Source of the DNA: an uncultured Actinomycetes bacterium
GTDB taxonomy: Bacteria; Actinomycetota; Actinomycetes; Nanopelagicales; Nanopelagicaceae
Length of the DNA: 32,202 bases
Reading direction: 5' to 3'
NCBI GenBank assembly: GCA_903852815.1
Contig: CAINRW010000085.1
Location: 1-32,202, forward strand
The notes beneath the pieces are model-generated. The model worked only from the letters and a program-made list of their open reading frames with translations. It ran no database searches and had not been told where the DNA came from. The stretch's first letter is position 1. Each line of letters opens with the position of its first letter. The position numbers were made by a program, and so were the translations under genes. Shown here piece after piece: positions 1-7,789 of this stretch.

Positions 1-5
1 GAAAA

Positions 6-79
6 TGGAGGTCGGAACGGGATTTGAACCCGTGTAGAGGGATTTGCAGTCCCTTGCCTCGCCTCTCGGCCATCCGACC
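6..79 (-). tRNA. tRNA-Cys (GCA)
   Basis: Read on the minus strand this folds as a complete cloverleaf. The acceptor arm GGTCGGA pairs with TCCGACC, the anticodon loop CTGCAAA carries GCA, and the T arm ACGGG-TTCAAAT-CCCGT is intact. The 3' CCA is encoded (plus-strand TGG at 6-8), unlike the neighbouring tRNA-Gly. It lies 44 bases downstream of tRNA-Gly and is probably cotranscribed with it. Confidence 0.95.
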
Positions 80-87
80 AAAACTAA

Positions 88-113
88 CGCCGTTCATTTT
101 TACGTGAACGGCG
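88..113. other. Perfect 9-bp hairpin between two tRNA genes
   Basis: CGCCGTTCA at 88-96 is the exact reverse complement of TGAACGGCG at 105-113, with an 8-base loop. In the direction of the tRNA transcript (minus strand) it is followed by TTAGTTTT, too broken for a convincing terminator. It may be a weak terminator/attenuator or a processing structure separating tRNA-Gly from tRNA-Cys. Confidence 0.55.
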
Positions 114-123
114 AAAGGTAGAG

Positions 124-196
124 AGCGGACGACCGGGTTCGAACCGGCGACCTGAACCTTGGCAAGGTTCCGCGCTACCAACTGCGCTACGTCCGC
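124..196 (-). tRNA. tRNA-Gly (GCC)
   Basis: On the minus strand the acceptor GCGGACG pairs with CGTCCGC, the anticodon stem GAACC/GGTTC encloses loop TTGCCAA (anticodon GCC), and the T loop TTCGAAC is canonical. The discriminator base is T and no CCA is encoded; CTC follows, so CCA must be added enzymatically. It is the first gene of the two-tRNA unit. Confidence 0.95.
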
Positions 197-206
197 GAAG
201 AGGCAA

Positions 207-236
207 AATCTATCGCACGTTGGCCCAATGCGCCAA
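207..236 (-). promoter_or_regulatory. Candidate promoter of the tRNA-Gly/Cys unit
   Basis: On the minus strand TTGGCG (plus 231-236) and TAGATT (plus 207-212) are separated by 18 bases, and the -10 box ends 10 bases before the mature tRNA-Gly 5' end. The geometry fits a sigma-70-type promoter; the -35 is only a partial match. Confidence 0.45.
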
Positions 237-253
237 AGTGGCGAAAGGGTCAC

Positions 254-265
254 TACCTTTGCACT
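254..265 (+). promoter_or_regulatory. Candidate leaderless -10 element of pabB
   Basis: TACCTT at 254-259 (TANNNT) lies exactly six bases before the GTG at 266. No Shine-Dalgarno precedes that codon, so transcription probably starts at the start codon. No clear -35 is seen. Confidence 0.4.
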
Positions 266-1255
266 GTGAGTTCACTGCCGAACGGGCCAATTTTCTGGAT
301 GAATGGTCGCCTTGCCACTGGTCTGACCCAGGTTTCGCGCGATCCAGCCGTGCTCGATGATGGCGGATTCTGGGCAGTTTCAACAACTTTTGAAGGTGAG
401 TTTCTAGCTGCGCAATTTGAGCACGTTGAATCAGCTGATTTTCCAAAAAGTGAATGGAAGAAGGCATCCGGGCATTGGATTAGTTCGCAAAGTCACGATG
501 ACTATCAGTCTTATGTGCGACGCATTCAAGATTTGATTGCACAAGGTTGGGTTTATCAAGTTAATGCATGCAGAGAGTTATCAATTGAAACCGACTCTGA
601 AAATTTACGTGGGTTGTTCAGTGAAATAATCGCGAACAATCCTGCTCCGTGGGCAAGTTATTTAGAGTTACCAGAAATTCAAATCGCATCAGCTTCACCT
701 GAACTTTTCTTAAAGCGCTCTGGTGGTCAAGTGCGAACTTCACCTATTAAAGGAACCGCACCACTAGATACTTCGGACTTTGGAGTTAAAGATCAAGCGG
801 AAAACGTAATGATTGTTGATTTGATGCGAAATGATTTAGGTCAAATTTGCAAAAGTGGCACTGTTTCAGTTCCGCGCCTTCTTGCCACTGAAATTCATCC
901 CGGATTACTACATTTAGTTTCAGATATCGAAGGTGAATTGAAAGAAGATTTATCATGGAGTGAAATTATTTCTGCGCTTTCACCACCTGGTTCGATTAGT
1001 GGAGCACCTAAATCTTCGGCAGTAAAAGTTATTAAAGAAAATGAAGAACGACGCGGGGCGTATTGCGGGGCACTGGGTTGGGTGCAAGGAGACCAATGTG
1101 AACTCTCGGTAGCAATTCGTATATTTATAAAAGATGACAAATTACGTTTTGGCACAGGTGCGGGAATTACTTGGGGGAGTGACCCTGAAAAAGAGTGGGA
1201 AGAAACCCAACTCAAAGCAAGGCGTTTGATTTCTATTGCTGGGGGTCAATTATGA
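266..1255 (+). CDS. pabB: Aminodeoxychorismate synthase component I (short form)
   Basis: PabB combines chorismate with ammonia from the PabA glutaminase to give 4-amino-4-deoxychorismate, the folate branch point. The chorismate-binding fold is recognisable from PIKGT (160-164), DLMRND (185-190), GSISGAPK (242-249) and FGTGAGITWGSDPEKEWEET (295-314). PIKGT is the aminodeoxychorismate-synthase version; anthranilate synthase carries PIAGT. At 329 residues it is much shorter than full-length PabB (about 450 or more) and lacks most of the N-terminal tryptophan-binding-type domain. The GTG start is chosen because a TANNNT box sits six bases upstream; an in-frame ATG at 299 (residue 12) is the alternative. 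The 3' end overlaps pabC as ATGA. No pabA is in the window. Confidence 0.9.
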   Translation: MSSLPNGPIFWMNGRLATGLTQVSRDPAVLDDGGFWAVSTTFEGEFLAAQFEHVESADFPKSEWKKASGHWISSQSHDDYQSYVRRIQDLIAQGWVYQVNACRELSIETDSENLRGLFSEIIANNPAPWASYLELPEIQIASASPELFLKRSGGQVRTSPIKGTAPLDTSDFGVKDQAENVMIVDLMRNDLGQICKSGTVSVPRLLATEIHPGLLHLVSDIEGELKEDLSWSEIISALSPPGSISGAPKSSAVKVIKENEERRGAYCGALGWVQGDQCELSVAIRIFIKDDKLRFGTGAGITWGSDPEKEWEETQLKARRLISIAGGQL

Positions 1256-2004
1256 AAGTGATTTTGAATTCAGATCTGGTGTCTAGTGATGGCCGCGGAC
1301 TACTTGAATCTGGTTGGCTAACCGGTGATGGAGTTTTTGAGACGATAAAGACTGTTAATAAGTTGCCGTATTCACTGGCAAGACATTTAGACCGAGCTCG
1401 CTTGGCGGCGCATGCGCTAGAGATACCTATGCCTGAGCGAGAAGAAATCGAAGTTGCTGTCGATGCGATTCTGAGTAATCAAGGATTCCCTACTGGGATG
1501 CTGCGAATTAGTTTTGGGCGCGATGGTCAATGGTTGGTCGCGCATATGTCGTATGAAGAAATCACAACTGCAGCAAAAGTTCGTTTGCACCCAGAACTAA
1601 TAGATGGACACCAATGCAAAATATTTCCGTACTCAGAGCGTTTAGATATTTTGCACCAAGCTCGGGCGGCCGGTTTTGATGATGCATTGGTTTGCAATAA
1701 ACGCGAATTAATAAGTGAGGGATCAGTTACAAATTTCATTGCACAAATTAATGGTCAATGGATTACGCCGCCGATCTCTGATGGTGCACTTCCTGGAATT
1801 ATGCGCGGAATCCTCCTAGAGAATAATCTCGTAGTCGAAAAATCCATTTCTCGCAATGACATCATGACTATCTCATCGGCCTTTTTGCTCAGCAGTTTGA
1901 GAATTGCCCAACCCGTAGAATCCATCGAAGGGCGTTCGTTGGATCTTTCACTTGACCTCGGAGCGCAAATTCATGCGTTAGCAGTTAAGTATTCGGTAGG
2001 CTGA
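1252..2004 (+). CDS. pabC: Aminodeoxychorismate lyase (class IV aminotransferase fold)
   Basis: This PLP enzyme should cleave 4-amino-4-deoxychorismate to 4-aminobenzoate and pyruvate. The 250 residues match fold-type IV: the PLP lysine is K123 in [10 protein letters not shown], followed at family spacing by the SEGSVTN segment (E156, N161) and LPGIMR (180-185). The ATG at 1252 overlaps the pabB stop as ATGA; an upstream in-frame GTG at 1195 would add 19 non-conserved residues inside pabB and is rejected. Class IV members include branched-chain and D-amino-acid aminotransferases, but the coupling to pabB makes the lyase role most likely. Confidence 0.85.
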   Translation: MKVILNSDLVSSDGRGLLESGWLTGDGVFETIKTVNKLPYSLARHLDRARLAAHALEIPMPEREEIEVAVDAILSNQGFPTGMLRISFGRDGQWLVAHMSYEEITTAAKVRLHPELIDGHQCKIFPYSERLDILHQARAAGFDDALVCNKRELISEGSVTNFIAQINGQWITPPISDGALPGIMRGILLENNLVVEKSISRNDIMTISSAFLLSSLRIAQPVESIEGRSLDLSLDLGAQIHALAVKYSVG

Positions 2005-2008
2005 GGCC
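1997..2008 (+). promoter_or_regulatory. Candidate leaderless -10 element of thrS
   Basis: TAGGCT at 1997-2002 is followed by six bases and then the thrS ATG at 2009, placing +1 on the A of ATG. The same TAGGCT-N6-start arrangement occurs before 5101 (minus) and 23810. The box overlaps the last codons of pabC. Confidence 0.5.
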
Positions 2009-3991
2009 ATGATTCAGGTAACCGTTGATGGCGTTTCTCGTACGATCGAAGCCGATCAACGCCCAACCCATCTTTTTGCTGACGTTAAAGAGATTGTCGT
2101 TTGTCGAATAAACGGAGTTTTGAAAGACCTGTGGAGTGATTTAGCCGAAGGCGACATTGTTGAATCAGTTTCAATTAATTCACCCGATGGCTTGTTCGTT
2201 CTTCGTCACTCAACGGCTCACGTCATGGCACAAGCGGTACAAGAAGTTTTCGCTGACACTAAACTTGGAATCGGCCCTCCAATTAAAGATGGCTTTTATT
2301 ATGACTTTGACCCCCAGACACCTTTTAATCCAGATGATTTGGTGAAGATCGAAAGTGTCATGCGCAAGATTGTTAAAGATGGCCAACGTTTTCGCCGTCG
2401 AGTAATTTCAGAGGCCGATGCTTTAGCTGAACTTGCTCACGAGCCTTACAAGTGTGAACTCATTGGAATCAAAGGGCCAGCAGGTGAAGAGGCAAGCGTC
2501 GAAGTTGGCGGAAGTGAATTAACTATTTATGACAACTTAGGCAGAGATGGAAATCCTGTGTGGTCTGATTTGTGCAGAGGCCCACACCTTCCTTCGACTA
2601 AACATATTCCAGCCTTTAAGTTGATGCGAAGCGCGGCTGCATACTGGCGAGGTTCTGAAAAGAATCCAATGCTTCAACGCATTTATGGAACTGCGTGGCC
2701 ATCTCAAGATGAGCTCAATGCTCATTTGGAACTTCTTGCAGAGGCCGAAAAGCGCGATCACCGACGTTTAGGTACCGAACTCGATCTATTTTCGTTTCCC
2801 GAAGAAATTGGTTCGGGTCTTGCAGTGTTTCATCCAAAGGGCGGAATCATTCGCCGAGCAATGGAGGATTACTCACGCAAGCGCCACGAAGATGAGGATT
2901 ATGAATTTGTATATTCACCGCACATAACCAAAGCGGCTTTATTTGAAAAATCTGGACACCTTGATTGGTATTCAGAAGGAATGTATCCACCAATGATTAT
3001 GGATGAAGAACTCCATGCTGATGGAACGATTAAAAAGCCTGGACAGCAGTACTACATGAAACCAATGAACTGTCCGTTCCATAATTTAATTTTCCAGTCT
3101 CGCCAACGTTCTTATCGCGAATTACCTTTGAGACTGTTCGAATTTGGAACGGTTTATCGCTACGAAAAATCTGGCGTGCTTCATGGCATAACTCGTGCCC
3201 GTGGTTTTACGCAAGATGATGCCCACATCTATTGCACCAAAGATCAGATGGCTGGCGAACTTGATTCATTATTAACTTTCGTTTTGAACTTGCTGCGCGA
3301 TTACGGTTTAAATGATTTTTACTTGGAACTTTCAACTAAGAATCCTGAAAAATTCGTTGGGGACGATGCTGATTGGATAGAGGCTACTGAGACTTTGCGA
3401 AAAGCTGCAGTGGCACAAAATCTTGAACTTGTTCTCGATGAAGGTGGGGCTGCTTTTTACGGACCTAAAATCTCCGTACAAGCGAAAGATGCAATCGGAA
3501 GAACGTGGCAGATGTCCACGATTCAAGTTGATTTCCAATTGCCACAGCGTTTTGAACTTGAATACTCTGCCGCTGATGGATCACGTCAACGTCCGGTAAT
3601 GATTCACCGTGCATTGTTTGGTTCAATCGAACGTTTCTTTGGGGTTCTCACCGAGCATTACTCTGGTGCATTCCCACCATGGCTTGCTCCAGTTCAAGCA
3701 ATTGGAATTCCAGTTGCCGATGCGTTTTCAGATTATTTAGCGCAAGTAATTAAAGATATGAAACGCGCAGGTATTCGAGCCGAATTAGATGCATCCGATG
3801 ATCGCATGCAGAAGAAAGTTCGCAATGCCCAAATGCAAAAGATTCCATTCATGGTTATCGCAGGTGAGGAAGATATGGCTGCAGGTGCCGTTTCATTCCG
3901 TTATCGCAATGGTGAACAGAAAAATGGAATTCCAATTGCAGATGCAATCGAAGAGATTAAGAAGTGCATCATCGAACGGACACAGGTTTAA
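2009..3991 (+). CDS. thrS: Threonine--tRNA ligase
   Basis: This class II synthetase charges tRNA-Thr with threonine in the cytoplasm. In order it has an N-terminal TGS domain (about 1-62), the second-additional editing domain with HSTAH (67-71) and CRGPH (189-193), the catalytic core, and a C-terminal anticodon-binding domain (about 560-660). The core zinc ligands are C355 (MNCPFH), H406 (DDAHIY) and H533 (MIHRALFG). At 660 residues it is normal length, and editing appears intact. It starts four bases after pabC, probably from its own leaderless promoter, and is followed three bases later by the HIT gene, the usual actinobacterial arrangement. Confidence 0.97.
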   Translation: MIQVTVDGVSRTIEADQRPTHLFADVKEIVVCRINGVLKDLWSDLAEGDIVESVSINSPDGLFVLRHSTAHVMAQAVQEVFADTKLGIGPPIKDGFYYDFDPQTPFNPDDLVKIESVMRKIVKDGQRFRRRVISEADALAELAHEPYKCELIGIKGPAGEEASVEVGGSELTIYDNLGRDGNPVWSDLCRGPHLPSTKHIPAFKLMRSAAAYWRGSEKNPMLQRIYGTAWPSQDELNAHLELLAEAEKRDHRRLGTELDLFSFPEEIGSGLAVFHPKGGIIRRAMEDYSRKRHEDEDYEFVYSPHITKAALFEKSGHLDWYSEGMYPPMIMDEELHADGTIKKPGQQYYMKPMNCPFHNLIFQSRQRSYRELPLRLFEFGTVYRYEKSGVLHGITRARGFTQDDAHIYCTKDQMAGELDSLLTFVLNLLRDYGLNDFYLELSTKNPEKFVGDDADWIEATETLRKAAVAQNLELVLDEGGAAFYGPKISVQAKDAIGRTWQMSTIQVDFQLPQRFELEYSAADGSRQRPVMIHRALFGSIERFFGVLTEHYSGAFPPWLAPVQAIGIPVADAFSDYLAQVIKDMKRAGIRAELDASDDRMQKKVRNAQMQKIPFMVIAGEEDMAAGAVSFRYRNGEQKNGIPIADAIEEIKKCIIERTQV

Positions 3992-3994
3992 TCC

Positions 3995-4516
3995 ATGTCT
4001 ATAGATGGCGCAGGTATTCCTGACGGCTGGCAGCGCTTATGGGCACCACATCGCCTTGAATACCTGCGCGGTGAAAATAGGCCTTTAGCTGATAACGAAG
4101 TTCCCTGTCCTTTTTGCAGAATCCCAACGTTGGAAGATGCAGAGGGTTTAATCGTTCACCGAGGCAAAAGCGCATTCGTTGTAATGAATCTCTATCCATA
4201 CAACCCAGGGCATTTACTGGTGTGCGCATATCGACATGTACCTGATTTAACGGATCTAACAAGTGACGAGCGGGATGAGATTTTTGAACTCACAGCTCAT
4301 GCCATGAAAACTGTTCGCAAAGTTTCCAGTCCAGAGGGTTTTAACTTGGGCATGAACCAGGGGGCGGTTTCTGGAGCTGGAGTCGCTGAACATATTCACC
4401 AGCATGTAGTCCCACGTTGGTCCGGGGATGTAAACTTTATGCCGATTATTGGTAAGACTAAAGTTTTGCCACAACTTTTAAATTTAACTCGTGATGAGAT
4501 CGCCGCAGCCTGGTAA
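3995..4516 (+). CDS. HIT family protein, probable diadenosine-tetraphosphate phosphorylase
   Basis: The histidine-triad signature HIHQHVV is at 133-139, preceded by the HIT core NLYPYNPGH (65-73) and a CPFC pair (38-41) typical of zinc-binding members. Length is 173 residues. In Mycobacterium tuberculosis the gene in the same place between thrS and pgsA (Rv2613c) is described as an Ap4A phosphorylase, so the same role is inferred. The family also contains adenylyl-amidate hydrolases, so substrate is uncertain. Ap4A is a side product of aminoacyl-tRNA synthetases, which fits the thrS neighbour. Its stop codon abuts the stop of the convergent gene at 4517 with no base between. Confidence 0.88.
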   Translation: MSIDGAGIPDGWQRLWAPHRLEYLRGENRPLADNEVPCPFCRIPTLEDAEGLIVHRGKSAFVVMNLYPYNPGHLLVCAYRHVPDLTDLTSDERDEIFELTAHAMKTVRKVSSPEGFNLGMNQGAVSGAGVAEHIHQHVVPRWSGDVNFMPIIGKTKVLPQLLNLTRDEIAAAW

Positions 4517-5101
4517 TTAGTTGCTTAGCTGATCTAAATATTCATTAACTTCTTTAATGCCAATACCTTTTTCGATCCACAACGGTATTGCGGGAAATAG
4601 AACTCCTGCGGCGAAGGCACCTTCGCCAAAAGATGTTGCTAACTCAATGTATTCGGCGCGAAACTCCTGAACCAAAGTTTCATGTTCAGCTTCGCACGCA
4701 CGCCTAACTTCTGGTTTGGTCGAATAATCAATAATTGTCATATCTATGAGCGAAATTAATGCGCAGGGCAATCCATCTTCTGCATGTAAAACTAAATATG
4801 GTGTTACAACTTGGTCCAAAGTTCGAGTTGCTAACATCACTGCATCATCGAAATCGCCTAAACCGGATTGCAATTCGGTAACTACAACCATGCGTGGCGT
4901 GAGGAAGTCATCCAAAGATTGCCAGGTAGAAATCGTGTCGCTATCAATTCCTGTGTTTGGATTAATCACAAAAATCGCGCACTCGAACTCACTTGAAATT
5001 TCGGGTGCAAACTTCGCCCCCAACGCCTCGGCAACTTTCTCGGGCCCAGCGCTTTCGTGCCCATAGATGGCGATATTGCGCGGGGATGTGTAATTCTGCA
5101 C
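4517..5101 (-). CDS. Degenerate EF-G-like G-domain protein (predicted pseudo-GTPase)
   Basis: This 194-residue protein looks like the G domain of elongation factor G that has lost its GTP-binding motifs. PRNIAIYGHESAGPEK (7-22) aligns with the EF-G start RNIAI-GH---GKTT, but GKT is replaced by GPE. The switch regions and DTPGH are absent: after about residue 35 the chain goes directly to FECAIFVINPNTGIDSDT, like the EF-G strand and helix after switch II. The NKxD position reads VVVTEL (72-77). The rest resembles the EF-G G' subdomain and ends with a helix like IGIKEVNEYLDQL. Translation-factor domains II-V are missing. It starts with GTG and has no Shine-Dalgarno, but TAGGCT lies six bases upstream. 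It is one of only two minus-strand protein genes here and diverges from pgsA. Family assignment is from remembered EF-G sequence; function unknown. Confidence 0.8.
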   Translation of the reverse strand: MQNYTSPRNIAIYGHESAGPEKVAEALGAKFAPEISSEFECAIFVINPNTGIDSDTISTWQSLDDFLTPRMVVVTELQSGLGDFDDAVMLATRTLDQVVTPYLVLHAEDGLPCALISLIDMTIIDYSTKPEVRRACEAEHETLVQEFRAEYIELATSFGEGAFAAGVLFPAIPLWIEKGIGIKEVNEYLDQLSN

Positions 5102-5125
5102 TGGCTCAGCCTACGATGAGCCCTG
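5102..5125. promoter_or_regulatory. Overlapping divergent leaderless promoters (EF-G-like gene / pgsA)
   Basis: This 24-base intergenic region carries two -10 boxes in opposite orientations that share bases 5112-5113. On the minus strand TAGGCT (plus 5108-5113) stands six bases before the GTG at 5101. On the plus strand TACGAT (5112-5117) stands eight bases before the pgsA ATG at 5126. Neither gene has a convincing ribosome-binding site. Polymerase could occupy only one promoter at a time. Confidence 0.5.
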
Positions 5126-5728
5126 ATGATTAGCGCTTCTTTGAAACCCGCGGTTACGAGATTAATAACACCCGTAGCCTCTGCCGCTTTGCGCGCAGGA
5201 ATTACGCCCAATGCAGTCACGTGGGTAGGCGCTTTCGGGGTTGTCTTCTCAGCATTATTTTTCTATCCGCGCGCCGAATTTATTACTGGAACTGCCGTGA
5301 TTATGGCCTTTGCCTTAAGTGATTTATTTGATGGTGCCATGGCACGAATTTCGAAAAAAGGTGCCAGCAAGTGGGGAAGTTTTCTAGATTCAACTATCGA
5401 TCGGGTAACTGATTCGGCGATTTTGTTGGGACTTGCAGTTTATTTAACCAAAAACAATGACGCACTTGTTTATGTTGTGATGGTCACGATGGTGACTGGA
5501 ATTCTTGTGCCTTACATCAGGGCTAAAGCTGAAAGTTTCTCGATTCAATGTTCAGGCGGAATCGCCGAAAGAACTGAGCGCCTCATCATCGCACTTTTTG
5601 CAATAGGTCTTAATGGTTTTGATGTCCCATATGTACTTGCATTTGGAATGTGGCTACTTGCCATACTTGGTGTGATAACCGTGATTCAAAGAATGCTCAT
5701 AGTGCGAAAAGCGTTACGAAATGTTTGA
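5126..5728 (+). CDS. pgsA: CDP-alcohol phosphatidyltransferase, probable phosphatidylinositol phosphate synthase
   Basis: The enzyme should transfer the phosphatidyl group of CDP-diacylglycerol to inositol-1-phosphate at the membrane, the first step toward phosphatidylinositol. The 200-residue protein has about six hydrophobic helices and the CDP-alcohol signature DLFDGAMAR followed by GSFLDSTIDR, with all four aspartates present. Nine residues separate AR from the glycine, one more than the usual seven or eight. It heads the order pgsA-patA-pimA, as in M. tuberculosis Rv2612c-Rv2610c, which favours inositol phosphate over glycerol phosphate as acceptor. The 3' end overlaps patA by eight bases. 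Confidence 0.9.
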   Translation: MISASLKPAVTRLITPVASAALRAGITPNAVTWVGAFGVVFSALFFYPRAEFITGTAVIMAFALSDLFDGAMARISKKGASKWGSFLDSTIDRVTDSAILLGLAVYLTKNNDALVYVVMVTMVTGILVPYIRAKAESFSIQCSGGIAERTERLIIALFAIGLNGFDVPYVLAFGMWLLAILGVITVIQRMLIVRKALRNV

Positions 5729-6605
5729 GAGTTTAACTGCACAGGGCTACTTTGCCGCTTGGCGAATTTTGAGATGGCTGCCTGAAAAATTTGTTTACTC
5801 GAAAGCCAACAAAGTTGCTGATTATCTAGTGAAGAAAAATGGAAAAAGCGTTCGGCGATTGCGCAGTAATTTAGCTAGAACACAACCAGGAATCACAGAA
5901 TTAGATTTAGAACTTCTTCTCTACAGGGCAATGCGCTCTGCATTGAGATATTGGTGTGACACGTTTAGATTTCCTGACTGGACTAAAGCGCGCATCCTTT
6001 CGACAGTAACGTTCAATGATGAAAATATCCTTTTAGATGCGATTGCACGAGGCAATGGTGTAATTGTGACGCTGCCTCACTGCGGAAATTATGATCATGC
6101 AGCGGCGTATTTCTGCGCGAAAGGTGCAAAGTTAGTAACTGTTGCCGAGCATCTAAAACCTGAAAAACTCTTTAAGAAATTTATGCAGTATCGAGCCGAT
6201 TTTGGCATGGAAGCGCTACCTCTTGATGGTCGAGTCATTCCAACTTTGATGCAACGCCTAAAGTCTGGCTGCGTTGTGGCCCTTGCTGCGGATCGAGATT
6301 TATCGCGCACTGGAATTGACGTAACTTTTTTCGGGGGACCTGCACGTATGCCGGCTGGTCCAGCTTTGCTGGCTTTGCGAACTAATGCGCCACTCATCAG
6401 TGCTTACATCACCTACAACGATGCCGGAATTCACATTGATCTTGCAACGATTGAGATTCCAACCGTAGGAAGTGAAAGTGAAAAAGTTCAAGTGCTCGTT
6501 CAACTCTCTGCGGATCATTTTGCTCAAGGCATTTCCCAAAATCCCCAAGATTGGCACATGATGCAGCGAATTTGGATTGATGGCGATTTCAAGGACCGCA
6601 ATTAA
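5721..6605 (+). CDS. patA: Phosphatidylinositol mannoside acyltransferase (LpxL/HtrB family)
   Basis: This membrane-associated acyltransferase is expected to acylate the mannose of phosphatidylinositol monomannoside. It belongs to the lysophospholipid/LpxL acyltransferase family: the catalytic HX4D is HCGNYD (H120, D125), followed by the AADRDL segment and FFGGPARMPAGPALLAL, the substrate-pocket region. Length, 294 residues, is normal. It starts inside the pgsA end and shares its stop with the pimA start as TAATG, so the three genes are probably translationally coupled. The PatA assignment rests on this context; alone it would be called only a lipid A-type acyltransferase. Confidence 0.88.
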   Translation: MFESLTAQGYFAAWRILRWLPEKFVYSKANKVADYLVKKNGKSVRRLRSNLARTQPGITELDLELLLYRAMRSALRYWCDTFRFPDWTKARILSTVTFNDENILLDAIARGNGVIVTLPHCGNYDHAAAYFCAKGAKLVTVAEHLKPEKLFKKFMQYRADFGMEALPLDGRVIPTLMQRLKSGCVVALAADRDLSRTGIDVTFFGGPARMPAGPALLALRTNAPLISAYITYNDAGIHIDLATIEIPTVGSESEKVQVLVQLSADHFAQGISQNPQDWHMMQRIWIDGDFKDRN

Positions 6606-7789
6606 TGCTGACCAAGAAATTACGGATTGGAATTGTTTGTCCCTATGGTTGGGATACACCAGGCGGCGTTCAAAACCATATTCGAGATTTAGCTGAGTAT
6701 CTGATAACTGCTGGTCACGAAGTTTCGGTATTAGCACCTGCAATTGATGAAGAGAAGTTACCTGGCTATGTCGTAAGTGCAGGTAAACCGATTTCAATCC
6801 CTTACAACGGCGCAGTTGCCCGTGTACTTTTTGGTCCGATTGCTTATGCGCGGGTTAAATCATGGATCTCTTCTGGCAACTTTGATTTATTGCATTTACA
6901 TGAGCCAGCTATTCCGTCAATTTCGCTACTAGCCTGCTGGGCAGCAGAGGGTCCAATGGTGGGAACTTTTCATGCGGCGGCAAAACGTCAAAAAGTTATC
7001 TTTGCAATTGGTCCAATTCTTGAGCCCGCAATAGAAAAACTGTCGGCCCGCATTGCCGTTTCAGAGGCTGCACGTTTAACGTTAACAGATCACTTAGAAA
7101 CCGATGCCGTAATAATTCCCAATGGAATTTATGCAAAGCGTTATTCACAAGGCAGCGCGCAAAGTAAGTGGACTGGAAACACAATTGGATTTATTGGACG
7201 ATTTGATGAGCCCCGAAAAGGTTTACAAGTATTAGTTGACGCACTTCCAATAATTTCTAGATTTGCACCCGATGTCAGAGTTTTAGTTGCAGGTCCAGGC
7301 GATATCGAAGAAACTAAGAAAAACATCGATAAGCAGTTATTGAATCGTTTTGAATTCCTTGGTCGAATTAGCGAAGAGGATAAAGCTGACTTCATGTCTT
7401 CGGTATCGCTCTATGTTGCACCTAATACTGGCGGCGAATCATTTGGAATTATTTTGGCCGAGGCGTTAGCTGGTGGCGCATGTGTTGTTGCAAGTGATAT
7501 TCCTGCTTTTGATTCTTTGTTAGGCGCGGGGGAGTTTGGGGCGTTGTTTAAGTCCGAGGATTCAACTGATTTAGCAAAAGTGATTATCGATTTATTGCGC
7601 GATCCCGCAAAGCGTGAAGCACTCTCACGCCAGGGCCAAATACATGCGCAAGAATTTGATTGGGATGTTGTCGCGCAGCAGATTTTCTCAGTGTATGAAA
7701 TGGCAATTGTCGGCGGAAGCGGTGTCTCGGTTGGCTCTGATGCCCGTCCGTGGAATCGTTTTCTTTCAAGAGATGAGGAGAAGCGATGA
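6605..7789 (+). CDS. pimA: Phosphatidylinositol alpha-mannosyltransferase
   Basis: PimA transfers mannose from GDP-mannose to the inositol ring of phosphatidylinositol on the cytoplasmic membrane face. The 394-residue protein is a GT-B, family GT4 glycosyltransferase: the N-terminal fold has the TPGGVQNH loop (18-25) and TFHA (H123), and the C-terminal fold has GRFDEPRKGL (198-207) and GESFGIILAEAL (277-288), including the conserved nucleotide-sugar glutamate E278. It lies directly after patA and overlaps the next gene as ATGA. The actinobacterial pgsA-patA-pimA order gives the specificity; other GT4 acceptors are less likely. Confidence 0.92.
   Translation: MLTKKLRIGIVCPYGWDTPGGVQNHIRDLAEYLITAGHEVSVLAPAIDEEKLPGYVVSAGKPISIPYNGAVARVLFGPIAYARVKSWISSGNFDLLHLHEPAIPSISLLACWAAEGPMVGTFHAAAKRQKVIFAIGPILEPAIEKLSARIAVSEAARLTLTDHLETDAVIIPNGIYAKRYSQGSAQSKWTGNTIGFIGRFDEPRKGLQVLVDALPIISRFAPDVRVLVAGPGDIEETKKNIDKQLLNRFEFLGRISEEDKADFMSSVSLYVAPNTGGESFGIILAEALAGGACVVASDIPAFDSLLGAGEFGALFKSEDSTDLAKVIIDLLRDPAKREALSRQGQIHAQEFDWDVVAQQIFSVYEMAIVGGSGVSVGSDARPWNRFLSRDEEKR

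Noticed and set aside
88-113. Rho-independent terminator between the tRNA genes
   Set aside because: The stem is good but the downstream minus-strand sequence TTAGTTTTGG lacks a continuous T run; kept only as a hairpin.
1195-1251. N-terminal extension of PabC from an upstream GTG
   Set aside because: The extra 19 residues lie inside pabB, and the ATG at 1252 gives the family start and an ATGA overlap.
6300-6797. 165-codon minus-strand frame across the patA/pimA junction
   Set aside because: Overlaps two conserved genes and has no family resemblance.
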